From positions 25,316,538 to 25,380,537 of the forward strand of contig NC_053150.1 of assembly GCF_016808335.1 (NCBI RefSeq): a DNA stretch of 64,000 bases, read 5' to 3'. Made by a program: the position numbers and the translations under genes. The notes beneath the pieces were generated by a model, which was not told the DNA's origin, did not search any database, and saw only the letters and a program-made list of their open reading frames with translations. The stretch comes from Panicum virgatum (Eukaryota > Streptophyta > Magnoliopsida > Poales > Poaceae). Positions 36,237 to 48,223 of this stretch are shown here, in pieces. The first letter of the stretch is position 1; the number at the start of each line of letters is the position of its first letter.

Positions 36237-36248
36237 GGGTATCAGAGC
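36237..36248 (+). other. E2 primer-binding site (initiator-Met type)
   Basis: GGGTATCAGAGC directly after the 5' LTR; one base differs from the common TGGTATCAGAGC complementary to initiator tRNA-Met. Confidence 0.85.
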
Positions 36249-36907
36249 TGAGGTTCCATAAAGTGAACCTAAAATTTGCTTAGTAGGGTGTGAGTAAAAT
36301 AAAATTTGATCACTGGCGCTAAGATTTACTTTTATTAAAAATTTGAACCTAAGGTGAAATTCTACCTTTCTTCCTTCGTCTTAGAGCTAACTCTCTCTTA
36401 TTGCTTCACTTGTTTAATTAAGATATGCTTAACCCCTCTTGTCTTCATAAGTAGCGGGAGCGTAGGAAAACTCTTTCACCTGTTGGAAACCTTTTAAGCC
36501 TTTTATCGGGGTTGAGAAGGTGGGAATCACCCATTGTTCTAAGTGCTAGTAGGAGGGTTGTAGCGCTGTTGGGCAATGCGGTTGTTTTGGGTCGTAAGTG
36601 AGTGCTAGAACGTTAAGGCGAGCTCATGATGTGAGGAGACGACATGTTGCATTCATATCTCGCATGCATGTATACTCTTTCTTGTGGTTTCTAAATCTGT
36701 ACTTGATTAATTTAGTGTGTTGCTATCAAGATCTTGCCTAGTTGGTTCTGATTCATTTTAGTGGACCAAATCTACTCTATCTCTTAGAGTTACTACTCCT
36801 GTGTTGATCGTGTGTTAGATTTTTATCTACACATTGTCTTTCCACCCTTCCTTTGAGTATTCTCTATCTTTCATTTCTAACCGCTAACCGTTTTATTTAT
36901 TAACAGG
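36249..36907 (+). other. E2 untranslated leader
   Basis: Non-coding, AT-rich. It ends TTATTAACAG before the gag ATG, resembling a splice acceptor. No ORF0-like gene is seen here, unlike E1. Confidence 0.6.
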
Positions 36908-38000
36908 ATGGTGTTGCGTTCGGGAACTGAAAGGGATGGTGCTAATGGTTCGGGTGGCAACATTAACCGCAACAATGAGGCCCCCCTTCCTGAACCTCCC
37001 ATTCATCCAACCCTCGCGGACGTCCTGGCCCGACAAACTGAACTCATGGCGCATATAGTCAATCAGATGGGCAATGCCGGCAATCATGGTCCAAGAGCTG
37101 AGCCTCAAGTGAACAAGTTCGGAGAATTTTTCCGCACCAACCCGCCCATCTTTCGTAGCTCCAAGGATCCTCTTGATGCGGATTTCTGGCTCAATCTGAT
37201 AGAAGAAATGCTGGGTCTTATTGAGTGTGAGCCATATGAGAAGGTTTTATTTGCTGCTCATCAACTGCATGATGCCACTGGGGCTTGGTGGCGGAACTTT
37301 AAGACTTCTCACCCTGCAGATCACCATTTCATATGGGAAGAGTTCCGCACAGCTTTTTGCTCCTTCCATATTCCCAAGGGTATAATGGACATTAAGAAGA
37401 AGGAATTTCTGAATCTTACCCAAGGAAGTCGTAATATGATGGCATATGTCAATTCCTTTAATACCCTTTCCCAGTATGCACCTGAAGAAGTGGCCACAGA
37501 TGCCAAGAAACAAGAATGTTTGTATGATGGGTTCTCTGAGGAGTTACAAGACAAGCTTTCCACTACCAAGTTTGAAGATTTTAATGACCTGGTGAATATT
37601 GCTATCAGAGCCGAGAACAAGCGTCCTGCTCCTACCTCTGCGGGCGGTAGCTCCTTACGTCCACGTTTAGGGCCTTCTCATCTTTCACCTCGGGCGCCGG
37701 GAGCTCAACCTCCCTATCCTATGTGGATTGTGCGTAATCCTCAACCTCCTCAAGGACAAGGTCCTAGGCCAGTCAATGTCTATTGGAACAAACCAGGTGC
37801 TGCCGCAAAGGGGCCATGCTACAATTGTGGTGGCACAGGCCATTTCTCCAGGGATTGCCCCTCTCCGAGGCATGGTGGTGCCTTCAATGCACCCAGGCCC
37901 AATAACCCTCTACCTCAAGCACAGCGTCAAGAAGCCAAGCCACAACAAGATCCTAAGCGTGGCCGTCTCAACTACACCACCACCGAGGAAATTCCGGAGA
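36908..38000 (+). pseudogene. gag: E2 gag with zinc knuckle
   Basis: Capsid protein, ATG at 36908, open through the end of gag. The gag domain shows DPLDADFW, then AWWRNFK, then FHIPKGIMD (about codons 75-165), matching E1 gag in order. A P/Q-rich linker leads to a CX2CX4HX4C knuckle at 37817-37858. Gag itself has no stop, but it is fused to a protease that is frame-broken at about 38227. No frameshift separates gag from protease. Confidence 0.85.
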
Positions 38001-38594
38001 ATGCCGAAGTCCTCATGGGTACGCTCATAATCAATTCTCACCCTGCGATGGTTCTTTTTGATTCTGGAGCAACTTTTTCATTCATCAGCAAGAAATTTAT
38101 ACTGCATAGTAAGCTTGAGATACAAAACCTACAAGTGTCATACCATATAGAATCACCGGGTGGCGAAATCATTGACAGACACTTTGTTAATGAGGTTCCA
38201 ATTCTCATTGAGGGAGTTATTTTCGAGCTAATTTTCTCATTCTAGACAAGCTGGGGTTAGATGTGATTCTTGGGATGAATTGGTTGGGTAAGCATGATGG
38301 AGTTATCAAATGTGGGCCCCGCACCATCGATCTTTTGCATCCCTTAGGGAATAGGGTTCTACTCTCTTTTGCCAAGATGGAATCTTGTTTATATGCTTTG
38401 CCGAGTACTAAAATTACTGCTTTGGAAGATATTCCCATGGTGTGTGAGTATCCAGATGTCTTTATGAAAGAATTACTGGGTATGCCTCCTGATCGTGAGG
38501 TGGAATTAATTATAGAGCTCATGCCCGGGACTGCTCCTATCTCTAAACAACCTTACCGAATGCCTCCCAATGAGTTGAAGGAATTGAAGAAATA
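38001..38594 (+). pseudogene. E2 aspartic protease, frameshifted
   Basis: Active site Asp-Ser-Gly-Ala at 38060-38071. Around 38222-38227 the frame changes by one base; the following segment (LGMNWL, 38272 onward) is the usual C-terminal half. A TAA at 38593-38595 stands where E1 has CAG, so CAA to TAA is likely. Confidence 0.8.
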
Positions 38595-38595
38595 A

Positions 38596-40140
38596 CTCAA
38601 GACTTTATTAGACAAGGGTTTTATTCGTCCGAGCTCCTCTCCTTGGGGATGCCCAGCTCTTTTTGTAAAGAAGAAAGATGATAGTTTGAGGGTATGTGTT
38701 GATTACGGTCCGTTAAACGAAGTCACTGTCAAGAACAAATATCCTCTTCCTCGGATTGATATCTTATTTGATCAACTCTCGGGAGCTCGATATTTCTCCA
38801 AGATTGATTTAAGGTTAGGTTATCATCAAATCAAGATCCGGAAAGAAGATATTCCAAAAACGGCTTTTTCTACTAGATTTGGTCTCTATGAATTCACTGT
38901 TATGTCTTTCGGTCTCACCAATGCACCGGCTTATTTCATGTATCTGATGAATAGCATCTTCATGGAGGAACTTGATGTTTTTCTGATCATCTTTATTGAT
39001 GATATTCTCATTTACTCCAAGACCCAAGAAGATCATGCTCGTCATATCCATATTGTCCTTCAAAAACTTAGAGAACATCGTCTTTATACCAAGTTTAGCA
39101 AATGTGAATTTTGGCTTGAAGAAGTATCTTTTCTTGGTCATATCCTCTCCAAGGATGGTATTGCTGTAGATCCTAGTAAGGTGCAAGATGTTCTTGATTG
39201 GAAGCAACCTCAGAATGTCCATGAGGTTCGGAGTTTTCTGGGACTTGCGGGGTATTACCGCCGGTTCATAGAGAACTTTTCTAAAATTGCGAAGCCTATG
39301 ACCGAGTTACTGAAGAATGGGATCAAGTTTGAGTGGTCCCCAACCTATGAAGAAGCCTTTCAAACCCTTAAGGATCATCCCACTACCGCTCCTGTTCTTG
39401 CTCAGCCAAATATTTCCAAGAGCTTTGATGTTTATTGCGATGCTTCTCGCATCGGTCTGGGTTGTGTCCTTATGCAAGAAGACCGAGTAGTGGCCTATGC
39501 TTCTCGACAACTCAAGCGACATGAAGAAAATTATCATACCCATGATTTAGAGATTGCGGCTGTTGTCCATGCTCCCAAAATATGGCGTCACTATCTGCTT
39601 GGCAATCATTGCAACATCTATACTGATCACAAGAGTCTCAAGTACATTTTCACTCAATCTGATCTCAACGTGAGGCAACGTCGATGGCTTGAACTGATCA
39701 AGGATTATGATCTTGAAGTGCATTATCATCCTAGTAAGGCAAATGTCGTCGCTGATGCACTAAGCCGGAAGGCTCAATGTAATTGCTTGACCATAGCCCT
39801 TCCTTTGCATACTCTCTGTGATGATCTCCGAAAATTCGGAATTTCTATGGTCAAGAAAGGTTATCTTGCTAATCTCACGGTTAAATCCGACCTTTATGAT
39901 CAAATTAAGGAAGCCCAAAAGAAGAATAAGGGTATGGCTCGAATTCAGGATTTAATGAAGGAGGGCAAAGCTCGGTGTTTCTCTACGGATGATCAAGGAG
40001 TTCTATTCTTTGGGAAGCGAATTGTGGTGCCAAAGGATCATAACCTCAGGCGAATTATCCTTGATGAAACCCACAGTTCTCAATTTTCCATTCACCCAGG
40101 TAGTACTAAAATGTATCAAGATTTCAAGCAAAGATTTTGG
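38596..40140 (+). pseudogene. pol: E2 reverse transcriptase and RNase H
   Basis: RT with motifs parallel to E1: [20 protein letters not shown], and the catalytic FIDD with aspartates at 38998-39003. RNase H follows with YCDAS near 39433 and the DHKSLKYIF block. The frame is open from 38596 to TAG at 40141-40143; E1 has TGG there, so a G-to-A change. The integrase zinc-binding region begins before that stop. Confidence 0.87.
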
Positions 40141-40143
40141 TAG

Positions 40144-41346
40144 ACTCGCATGAAGCGAGAAATTGCTCGGTACGTCTCTGAGTGTGATGTTTGCCAAAGG
40201 GTTAAGGCTGAACATCTCAAACCTGCCGGTACCCTTTAGCCCTTGCCTATCCCATCATGAAAGTTGGAAGAAATTGGAATGAATTTTATCACCGGGTTAC
40301 CCAGGTCTTCCCAAGGATATGATTCTATATGGGTAATTGTGGATCGTTTGACAAAATCAGCTCATTTCCTTCCGGTTAAGACTACTTATCATGCCAAACA
40401 ATATGCAGAGTTGTATCTCACTCGCATTGTCTGTCTTCATGGTGTTCCTAAGAAAATTGTCTCAGATCGCGGCCCTCAATTTGTCGCTCACTTTTGGAGA
40501 AGTCTACATGAAGCCATGGGAGTTCATCTCACTTATAGTACTGCTTATCATCCTCAAACCGACGGTCAAGCCGAGAGAGTCAATCAAATCTTAGAAGACA
40601 TACTACGAGCCTGTGCTCTCATATATGAAAAGAAATGGGTTACTTGCTCACCATTTGGAGAATTCTCCTACAATAATAGTTATCAAGCAAGTATAAAAAT
40701 GTCTCCTTTTGAAGCCCTCTATGGAAGACGGTGCAGAACTCTTATTAATTGGTCTGAATCTGGAGAAAGACCTTTCTTTGGCCCTGACTTGGTAAAAGAT
40801 GCCGAAGAACAAGTCAGAATTATCCATGAGAATCTTCGCATTGCCCAATCTCGTCAAAAGACTTATGCTGATCGTCGTTGCCGAGAACTTCACCTTAAAG
40901 TCCGAGAACTTCACCTTAAAGTTGGCGATTATGTCTATCTTAAGGTTTCTCCATTCAAAGGTACTCGACGTTTCCATGTAAGAGGAAAATTAGTACCACG
41001 TTATGTGGGACCTTTTCGGATTATCAAGAAAGTTGGAGCCGTGGCTTATCAATTGGATCTTCCTCAATCACTTTACGCCGTGCACAACGTCTTCCATATC
41101 TCTCAATTGAAGTAGTGTCATCGTGTTCCAACTGACGCCATCAACCTTGAGTCACCTGACCTTCAACTGGGTCTTACCTACGAAGAACACCCAATGGCCA
41201 TTCTTGATCGTGATGAAAGAAAAGTGAAGCGTAGCATGGTGAAGTTTGTAAAGATTCAATGGAGCAATCACTCCGAAGACGAAGCTACTTGGGAGCGTGA
41301 AGATCGATTATGTCAGGAATACCCTGATTTCTTTTCCGATGAGTAA
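40144..41346 (+). pseudogene. E2 integrase and chromodomain, several stops
   Basis: The same frame continues through TAG 40237, TGA 40258 and TAG 41113 to the natural TAA at 41344-41346. Of the catalytic residues, the first Asp is replaced by Asn (40282-40284); the second Asp (40465-40467) and Glu (40573-40575) remain with DX35E spacing. A 21-bp in-frame duplication (40881-40922) doubles a RELHLKV segment in the C-terminal region. The chromodomain (about 41178-41343, with an EATWE motif) lies after the last stop. At two stops E1 has TGG or CAA. Confidence 0.85.
40881..40922 (+). repeat. 21-bp tandem duplication inside E2 integrase
   Basis: CCGAGAACTTCACCTTAAAG plus T occurs twice in a row without any difference. 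E1 has a single copy at the matching place. Confidence 0.9.
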
Positions 41347-41576
41347 GTTCTCTCTCTACCACACTCCACTTTCTTGATGAAGTTCATCGTTCTAAATATT
41401 ATATATGTGGACACAATCACCATCAAGGAAGCCCTTTGAATGTCTCTCTATCACATCATTCCTATCTTTGTGCACCATCTCTTAGATGTTCATCTTGTCT
41501 AGGTGAATATGGCCTCAATCGAGCTGGAGTTTTGTCCCTTCCATCATATCTATTTAAATCTCGGGACCAGATTTTC

Positions 41577-41590
41577 TTAAGGGGGGAGAG
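41577..41590 (+). other. E2 polypurine tract
   Basis: TTAAGGGGGGAGAG two bases before the 3' LTR; very similar to the tract of E1. Confidence 0.8.
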
Positions 41591-41591
41591 T

Positions 41592-44500
41592 TGTCACGAC
41601 TCCAGAATGTTGGGTGCGCGAAGCGCTGATGCGCGAATCGCGGCGTGCCGCGTGTCGGCTTCGCCAGCGTCCATCTTCGGGACACGCACCGGCCATCCTC
41701 AGGTACCGTGCCGTGCGCGCCCTCCCTCCCACATCCTTACTCGCAACGAGGGCGTCGTACTAACCCATTCCCCATTCCCCTCCTCTTCCTCCTCGAGCTC
41801 GGAACAAGCAGAGCCTCCCCGCCACCGGTGCCCCGACCATCCTCGGCCGACGTTCCTCGATTCCGCGTGCCAGAGCCTGCCCAGCCTTGTCCTCCACCTC
41901 CCCCGCCCCTCACCGGACTCGATCGAGCCCAACCCTGGCCGGAATCGACCTAGAATTGGCTGGCCGCCATTGCCGCCGCCGCCGGAGCTCCGCTGCCGGC
42001 CTCGATTTATCGCCTCCGGTGAACCCCTCCTCGATTCCGCACATGGGGATCATCATCCCCTTCTCCTCGACCCATTCCCCTCCTCACCCGGCTCCCTCCC
42101 CTCCCACAGGACCTCCCCGGCGAGCGCCGTCGCCCGCCGCCGCCTTCCTCCGTCGGGATGCCGCCTCGTCGCCGTTCTCCGCCCGTGCTGCCACCGGTGA
42201 GCTTCGCCATCACCTAGTGCACGCCATGCGCCCTCGCCCCGAGCCCCTCCGGCCTCGCCCCGCCGCGCCACCGTCCGCTGGCGCCGCCGCGTCGAGCACG
42301 CCGCGCCGCCCGTGCGCGCCACGCGCGTGGGCGAGCCCAGGCACTAGGTCAAGGTAGGCCTTGGCCTTGACCCGGCCTGGTGGTGCTGCCCGGCCCCCTG
42401 GGCCCATTTGTCGGTGGCCGGGGTGGCGGCCCTCGGGTGCACCTAGCATTTTTGCAAGGGTTTTGTGATGCTTTATTTGTCAGTAAACTTGAAAAATGCA
42501 TAGAAATTCGTGTCTAGCTCCGAAAAATATGAAACTTGTTTTGTTGGGTTCATATCGTTGAGATCTACTTAGGAAAAATGTTGTTTTGTATGTTTCCTTA
42601 CTATTTGTTAGGGTTTTTAGTGTGTTTTTTTTTGTTCTCTCCGAAAATAGTATAATGCAGAACTTTTTGCTGGAAAGTGATAAAATGGTGAAACTAGTTT
42701 TGTTAGCCTGGTGTTCATGCCTAGTATCTATGATAGTTTTCTTAGTTTTGTTTAGTTAATTTTGCAAGCCTTTTCCGAATTTAATTGCTTAGAGTGGCTG
42801 AAAATTGATCTATTTATGATTAATTATAGGAAAATCCTTTTACTGCAAATCCAATTTTCATGAGTTCCTTGTAATGTTCTCTACATCGCATTCATGTATT
42901 ATAGTGACTGAATCGTCGGAGACCGAACCCGTGGAGCCTACTGAGTCCGTTGAGCCCGAGCCTGGAGTCCAGTTCGTGGTCGAGCCTGAAGCTAATCAAG
43001 GCAAGCAGCTAAGCATAATTCCTTGCACCTATCTAATTTGACTAGCTTAGTTATCTCACTTGGGTAATGTTGGGTTATATATATATATATATATTATGTA
43101 TGTATGTATTGCATTCTTGTCCCTACTTTGATGCACTATCCTTCCTTGAATTGTTCAACCATGTCCTTGCCACATATTAGTCAGATACTCATTTAACTTG
43201 ACTAGATGCTGAGCTATGCCTAGAATAATCTTTTCGCTTACTAAAAAGGGTAGTTTGGAGTATGACACTTACCGGTTTCCCTTGATCGCACTGGTTCGGT
43301 TTAGTGGTAAGGGTTTGGTAGTATCGAGATTCGAGCGGAATGGTAGGGCCTAGAGAATGAAGTCACATGGGCATAGTCCGCTTGGAACGATTAAGGACCG
43401 AGTGGATGCCATCGGCCTTGAGCACCTTTCCGTGCTACCACATATCCAATATAATGGTACGGATGAGCCAATTACCTTCTTTGACTTGATCATTGATGTG
43501 CAGTCCTAGATACGTGGCTACGGGCTATGCAGAGAAGTTTAGTGTGTCCCCAGGTGGACCTATATGTAGGAAAGTTTAGAGATGTCCCTGGTGGAACTAA
43601 GTCTCTACTCGTAAGCTATGTGTGAGGTTCAATGATTGAGCCTTGTTGGGAACAGTTGACGCGAGTACCCTCTTATCCAACTTTAGCGGGTTGGGTGAGT
43701 CGCATAGTCCTTGCGTTGTGTGGGTAAAGTAGTACACCCTTGCAAGGTTATAATCAATTCGAATTACCGCGCTCTCGGATATGAGCAAGCTCTTGGTTCG
43801 TCGAATTCTTCATAGAGAGTTTCGGTGTTGTTGGCTTTGGAATCATGTCATAGTGATGACCTTATGTTTTGTATGTTACTCTCTTAATCAACTAAAATAT
43901 TCTGGGGGTTGGGCAAGATTAATTAAGTTTGCTAGGTGATAGTCTAGACAGCTCCTGCTTATGCAATACTTACTTAACCCTAAAGCCTTTACTTGAGCCT
44001 TTGCATGATCCTTGTTTATTTAATCGCGTAAGTCTTGCGGAGTACCCTTGTACTCAGGTTGCTTCTAAACTTAGTTGCAGGTGAACCAGAAGTGGTGTTC
44101 GGCCACTTCTACCCCACCAATCCAGGTGCGGGGGAGGAGTAGGTCGTTGAGGCTGTGATGGTGTCCTTGAGCAAGGCACCATTATCTTTTAGTTTTTCTC
44201 GTAGCAGAACTCCGTGAGAGCATGTAAATATAATAATCTTTAAGTTTATGTATAATATGGCTTCTGTGAGCCCAAGGCTTGTAATGGAGATTTAGTTTGA
44301 ACCTTCCTATGTGTAACTTGTAATGTTAAGTTTTGAACTCTGGTAATGTAAAACTGCTCTTTGTGGTTCATTGGCGATGTATTCGATTGTAAACGGTATG
44401 TGTATATGCTGGTTCTGAGTGTATGTTGGAGCACATACCGGGACTACCGGATTTAATATTATTTTAGGCGCATGACGTGTCGGTTATTCATGTCTCTAGA

Positions 44501-44608
44501 TGTGGGGTAACACGTGGCACGCTCTTTGGCAAGTACGTGTTAACCCTCACCTAGAAGATAATAACTGGCGGTTCGCTTAAAATAGTATTAAATTGGGCGG
44601 TTCTTACA
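41592..44608 (+). repeat. 3' LTR of E2 (3017 bp)
   Basis: TGTCACGAC...TTCTTACA, followed by the target duplication GCCCA. It has the LTR without filler, so it shows the original order across the point where the 5' LTR was altered. A shorter (AT)n stretch lies at about 43077-43095. Confidence 0.92.
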
Positions 44609-44613
44609 GCCCA

Positions 44614-45360
44614 CAAGTCAAGGAGATCCACCGAAAAAAGAAACCCGAGAAAGAGACAAAGAAACCATCACTTCCGAACATTGAAGCCCTCATCGAATTC
44701 GTAGTGAGTCTATGGATTCAGGAGGAGATAAGAATTCAGGAGGAAGCAAAGCAAATCAAGCTTCACAATCAAAGGAATGCGGAATCTTATAATCCAGCGT
44801 AAGAAATTTCTAGAATCGCAGAAGACAAAGGTCGAAACACCACCCACACCCAAGAAAGTGTCATCGCCAAAGACTCCATCCGGCGACGACAATCAAACCA
44901 AAGGAATGGAGAGTCCAGCTCTTGACTCAAAACCCGAGCACCCGCCATGAGGTACGTGGCACATATCCATCATTGTATTGCATATAGGATAGTTTAAATT
45001 ATTCCTTGCATAATTTTTGTTTTATTTCTGCATAAGAATAGTTGATTTTCAACCCATGCATGTTAAAATTTGAAAATGTGCATTTAAAGAACTTCACAAA
45101 AAAATTTCAAAATTTTTCGCCCGTATATCAGGAAGGGATGGGAACATGGAGTGATTAGGAAGCAAAGTAAAAAGGGGGGAGCACAGAACGTGTAGGGGCA
45201 GGGTGCGAGGACCCATGCAGCCGGCTGGCTCCTCCCCTCCGTTCATGTCCCATCACCACCGACGAAGAGCATCTTACCGGCAGGACTAGGAGCGTAGGCC
45301 GTCGTGGTGGCTAGGTCGCCGTCGCTCAGAGGCCGGCCGGCCGGCCTGGCTCTGGCTCTC
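44614..45360 (+). other. E4 sequence after the protease; RT/integrase absent
   Basis: The protease frame continues for about 60 codons of Lys/Glu-rich, probably helical sequence (44614-44802). A further K/P/T-rich stretch to 44950 looks like linker. From 44950 to 45360 there is non-coding sequence with a GC-rich end. None of the RT or integrase motifs found in E1, E2 or E3 occurs here. Confidence 0.65.
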
Positions 45361-45363
45361 GGC

Positions 45364-45370
45364 TATAAAA
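45364..45370 (+). promoter_or_regulatory. Internal TATA box upstream of the E4 env-like ORF
   Basis: CTATAAAAGC follows a GC-rich stretch 455 bp before the env-like ATG at 45819. It is outside both LTRs. A pyrimidine-rich TTTTGCAG at about 45719-45726 could be a 3' splice site of a 5'-leader intron. Confidence 0.5.
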
Positions 45371-45818
45371 GCTAGCGAGAGTGACACTCCTCGATGCACC
45401 AGAAGCTCAGGTTCGAATGCCTTAGCCCGAGCCCTTTCATCTCCTCTCCCTTTCTTAAGTTTCTTTGCTTAATTGAGCTCTTTTGAGTTAATTAAGTAAA
45501 GAACTTGAGTGCTAGCTCAACCCCAAAAATAAATAAAATCTAAGTAGTAATTAGTGATGTTCATAAACCATGAAAGCACAAAAATATTTTTCCCCTTCAA
45601 ATAAAATCATGGCACATTGAATGACGAACGTTTGTGGTGGTTTAACGCCCTGCAAGAAACGACTAATGCTAACTCTCTTCTTAATTCTTGTTTCTTTTGG
45701 GTATTGCTTGTGCTGACCTTTTGCAGGCACCATGCTGAATTGAGCCAAGGAGAAGGTCAAGAGAGCACTCTCGGGAAGGTCGAGAAGCTTGCGGAGTTCA
45801 TCTTCTTCCCGGGATAAT

Positions 45819-46796
45819 ATGTCGGTCGACTCTAGTCACCATTCACATGCATGCCGGGAGGAAGAAGAAATTCCCACAGTCCCACGAAGCCGTTTTCACA
45901 TCAGGATCCTGATGATGGTTGAACAAATCATCGTCAAGAACAACTACGAGCGGCAAGCACTTGAGCTGCTGAAGAGACAGACTTTCGACCACGCCAAGAG
46001 GTTCGAAACTCGCTTCCTCATCACGACGGGACTGATGCAAGACATGAACCAAGCTTTTACAGCCGTTGGATGGGAGAATTTTGTCGACATCATCGAACCA
46101 GGTTCGCAACTCTTGACTATAGAGTTCCTCGTTTCTCTTACCGATGAAGAAACCACGACCGAAACTAAAGTTTACTTTCAGTTCTTTAATGAACAATTTG
46201 AGATGACCCTAAAACAATTCAGTGTTGTGTTGGGTTTTAACAAAAGATGCATTCTGGACCCCAACACACTTGTTGAAAATTACGAGTTTGATCATAGCTC
46301 TTGGTGGAGTTTAATCTCTAATGAACCTATGAGTAGCAAGAACAGCATAGTCTCTATTCATAATCCTACTCTGAGGTTTCTCGCCAAGTGGCTCACCATG
46401 GTCGTGCACCCTCGTACAGACCTCTGCCTCTGCCTCTGCAGCTTACCTGAGCTGTAGTGTTTGTTCGCTATGGCGAACAAGATTCATTTCTCTCCTGTCA
46501 GGAGCATGCTCGCTCATTGGCAGAAGATGATCTCGGGCAGAAGCCCCATCAACATAACCTCTTTGGTCACTCACATGGCGAGGTATGTCAAAGCGATGGA
46601 GAGCGCCGAAGTCACCTTCTTGCCTGAGACGGAGGCGTACAGATATGAGGTCGGTCTCGAGCATTTCGTGCAAGGGCACATGATGCTAGAGGGGCCCGGG
46701 AATTCCATCTTTATGTGTTACCCCGGGTACGATAGGGAGATCCAGCTGCCATGCCCGAGACTCTCTCTCTACTTGGTGAAAAGTCTAACCTTGTAG
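45819..46796 (+). pseudogene. E4 env-position ORF (Athila ORF-1-like)
   Basis: About 325 codons in one frame with a TAG at 46455-46457 and another at 46794-46796. It starts at ATG 45819 with a Ser/His-rich N-terminus, then a basic helix, then a segment with the pattern TIEFL-SL ... F-FFNE-FEMTLKQFS-VLGF, which I associate with the Athila ORF-1 / putative plant transposon protein family found in the env position. The later HFSPVRSMLAHW segment fits the same family. No signal peptide or clear membrane anchor is visible, so a true envelope function is doubtful. It has its own upstream TATA motif. Confidence 0.6.
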
Positions 46797-47416
46797 ATGA
46801 AGAAAAGAGAACTCGCACGGCAGAGTGTTGAAGGTCGCAGACGAGGAGCAGGGCCCGGCGCAAGCAAGCCGGAGCAGGACCATCACGACGGACACCCCCG
46901 GCTCATACCTCGGCACAACCTGGGTCGTCCATGCAGAACACGAGCTTCGAGGAGGCATACAAGCATTACACCTATGACCCGTATCAGATCAGCGGCAGTG
47001 GGTACGCCGGTGGGCAATTACCGTACTACCTTGTAGGTATGCATCCGTCTTATGGTCCACAGGTGGGTCCCTCATCGTCAGCACGCTTCAACTATGAGGA
47101 CCCGATTCTTCGGAGCATCTCAGATCTATTGAACCGCATCACCACCCTTGGCACACAACAGCAGCAAATGCAGGATACAATGGCACACAACACCCAGCTC
47201 ACTCAGAAGACCTAGGGCTTGACATCTGCCTTGCAGTACAACGTGTCCAACGTCTTCATTCACTTGGGGCTGGACTATCAGCAGTCCCAGCCATATCAGT
47301 AGCACCAGCCATACCAGTAGCCCGAACAGGAGAACAACGACGACGAGGAGGAGGATAATGATGGTGAAGATAAGGACTCCGACGAAGAAGAGCAGGACTC
47401 CGATGAGGAGGACTGA
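46797..47416 (+). pseudogene. C-terminal part of the E4 env-like ORF, acidic tail
   Basis: After 46796 the frame shifts (about 46850-46930). The later frame (46931-47416) has a Tyr/Gly/Pro-rich stretch, a Q-rich helix (QQQQMQD), TAG stops at 47213, about 47300 and about 47318, and ends in a run of Asp and Glu (about 47329-47413) before TGA at 47414. This is likely the degraded end of the upstream ORF. Confidence 0.5.
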
Positions 47417-48183
47417 GCTTCATCGAAGCTTGGGGGGGGGGGTCACACTGCCAGGTAAGTCATCACACCCATCCTTTAATTCAGTAGCCATGCTTTAAAA
47501 AATTAATAATAATGATAATGATAATCTCATAACAAAAAAAAATAATATTTCCATGCTCTAAATAAAATCTATATGAGTGGAAATCCGTATGAGCTCTTAC
47601 TTTGGATATGATGAATAGTTTCTCTGTTCAAGCCTTCTAAGTGCCTCGTTTACAACTTTTTACTCTCCTAGTACCTGAACTAGTTGGCACATAATAGTTC
47701 CACTAAAAAAATCTGGTTGTGTGGAGGTATGAGTTTAATTTCCAAAGTCTAAGTTGTTGCGGGATTTGAGATAGCCCAAACCGGAATTTAAACTGCTTGC
47801 TCTAGTACGGAACCTCTCGGAATTCTTTTGAAAATTAAAATTTTGGTGAAGGTTTCCCCATGGTTAAAATGACCTATCTAGAGCCTTATATTTTATAAAC
47901 TATTTTGAGCTATCTGAAGTTACCTTGAGCTTTGTCGAGTGGTGTATCCGCTTCGGGAATGGTACTTGACATCTACCGGTCTTTATCCCTCATGTACTCA
48001 TCATTTGCTAGCCCAAAGATGTCTGGCCTGTCAGTCACTCATTCCGGGTGTGGACATCCACTCTTGCCAGACATGCATCCCCGCAATCACAAATCCAACA
48101 TCCCATTCATCCCACAAAGGTCTTCCCTATCAAAACTCCAAAGAATTCAAGTTATATTAGCAAAGGAGAGTGGAGTTATCTTC

Positions 48184-48223
<40 letters not shown>

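Larger units (their letters stand above)
19184..44608 (+). mobile_element. E2: Ty3/gypsy chromovirus (Tekay type) inserted in E4
   Basis: LTRs begin TGTCACGACTCCAGAA and are flanked by a perfect 5-bp target duplication, GCCCA at 19179-19183 and 44609-44613. Between the LTRs lie a Met-type PBS, gag, protease, RT-RNase H, integrase, chromodomain and polypurine tract. The 5' LTR is split: 19184-19812, then filler and E3, then 33544-36234. Pol has five stops and the first integrase Asp is Asn, so the copy is dead. Confidence 0.92.

Noticed and set aside
45364..45818. Host gene promoter
   Set aside because: The TATA at 45364 first looked like a host promoter, but the sequence lies between the E4 protease and the env-like ORF inside both LTRs, so it belongs to E4.
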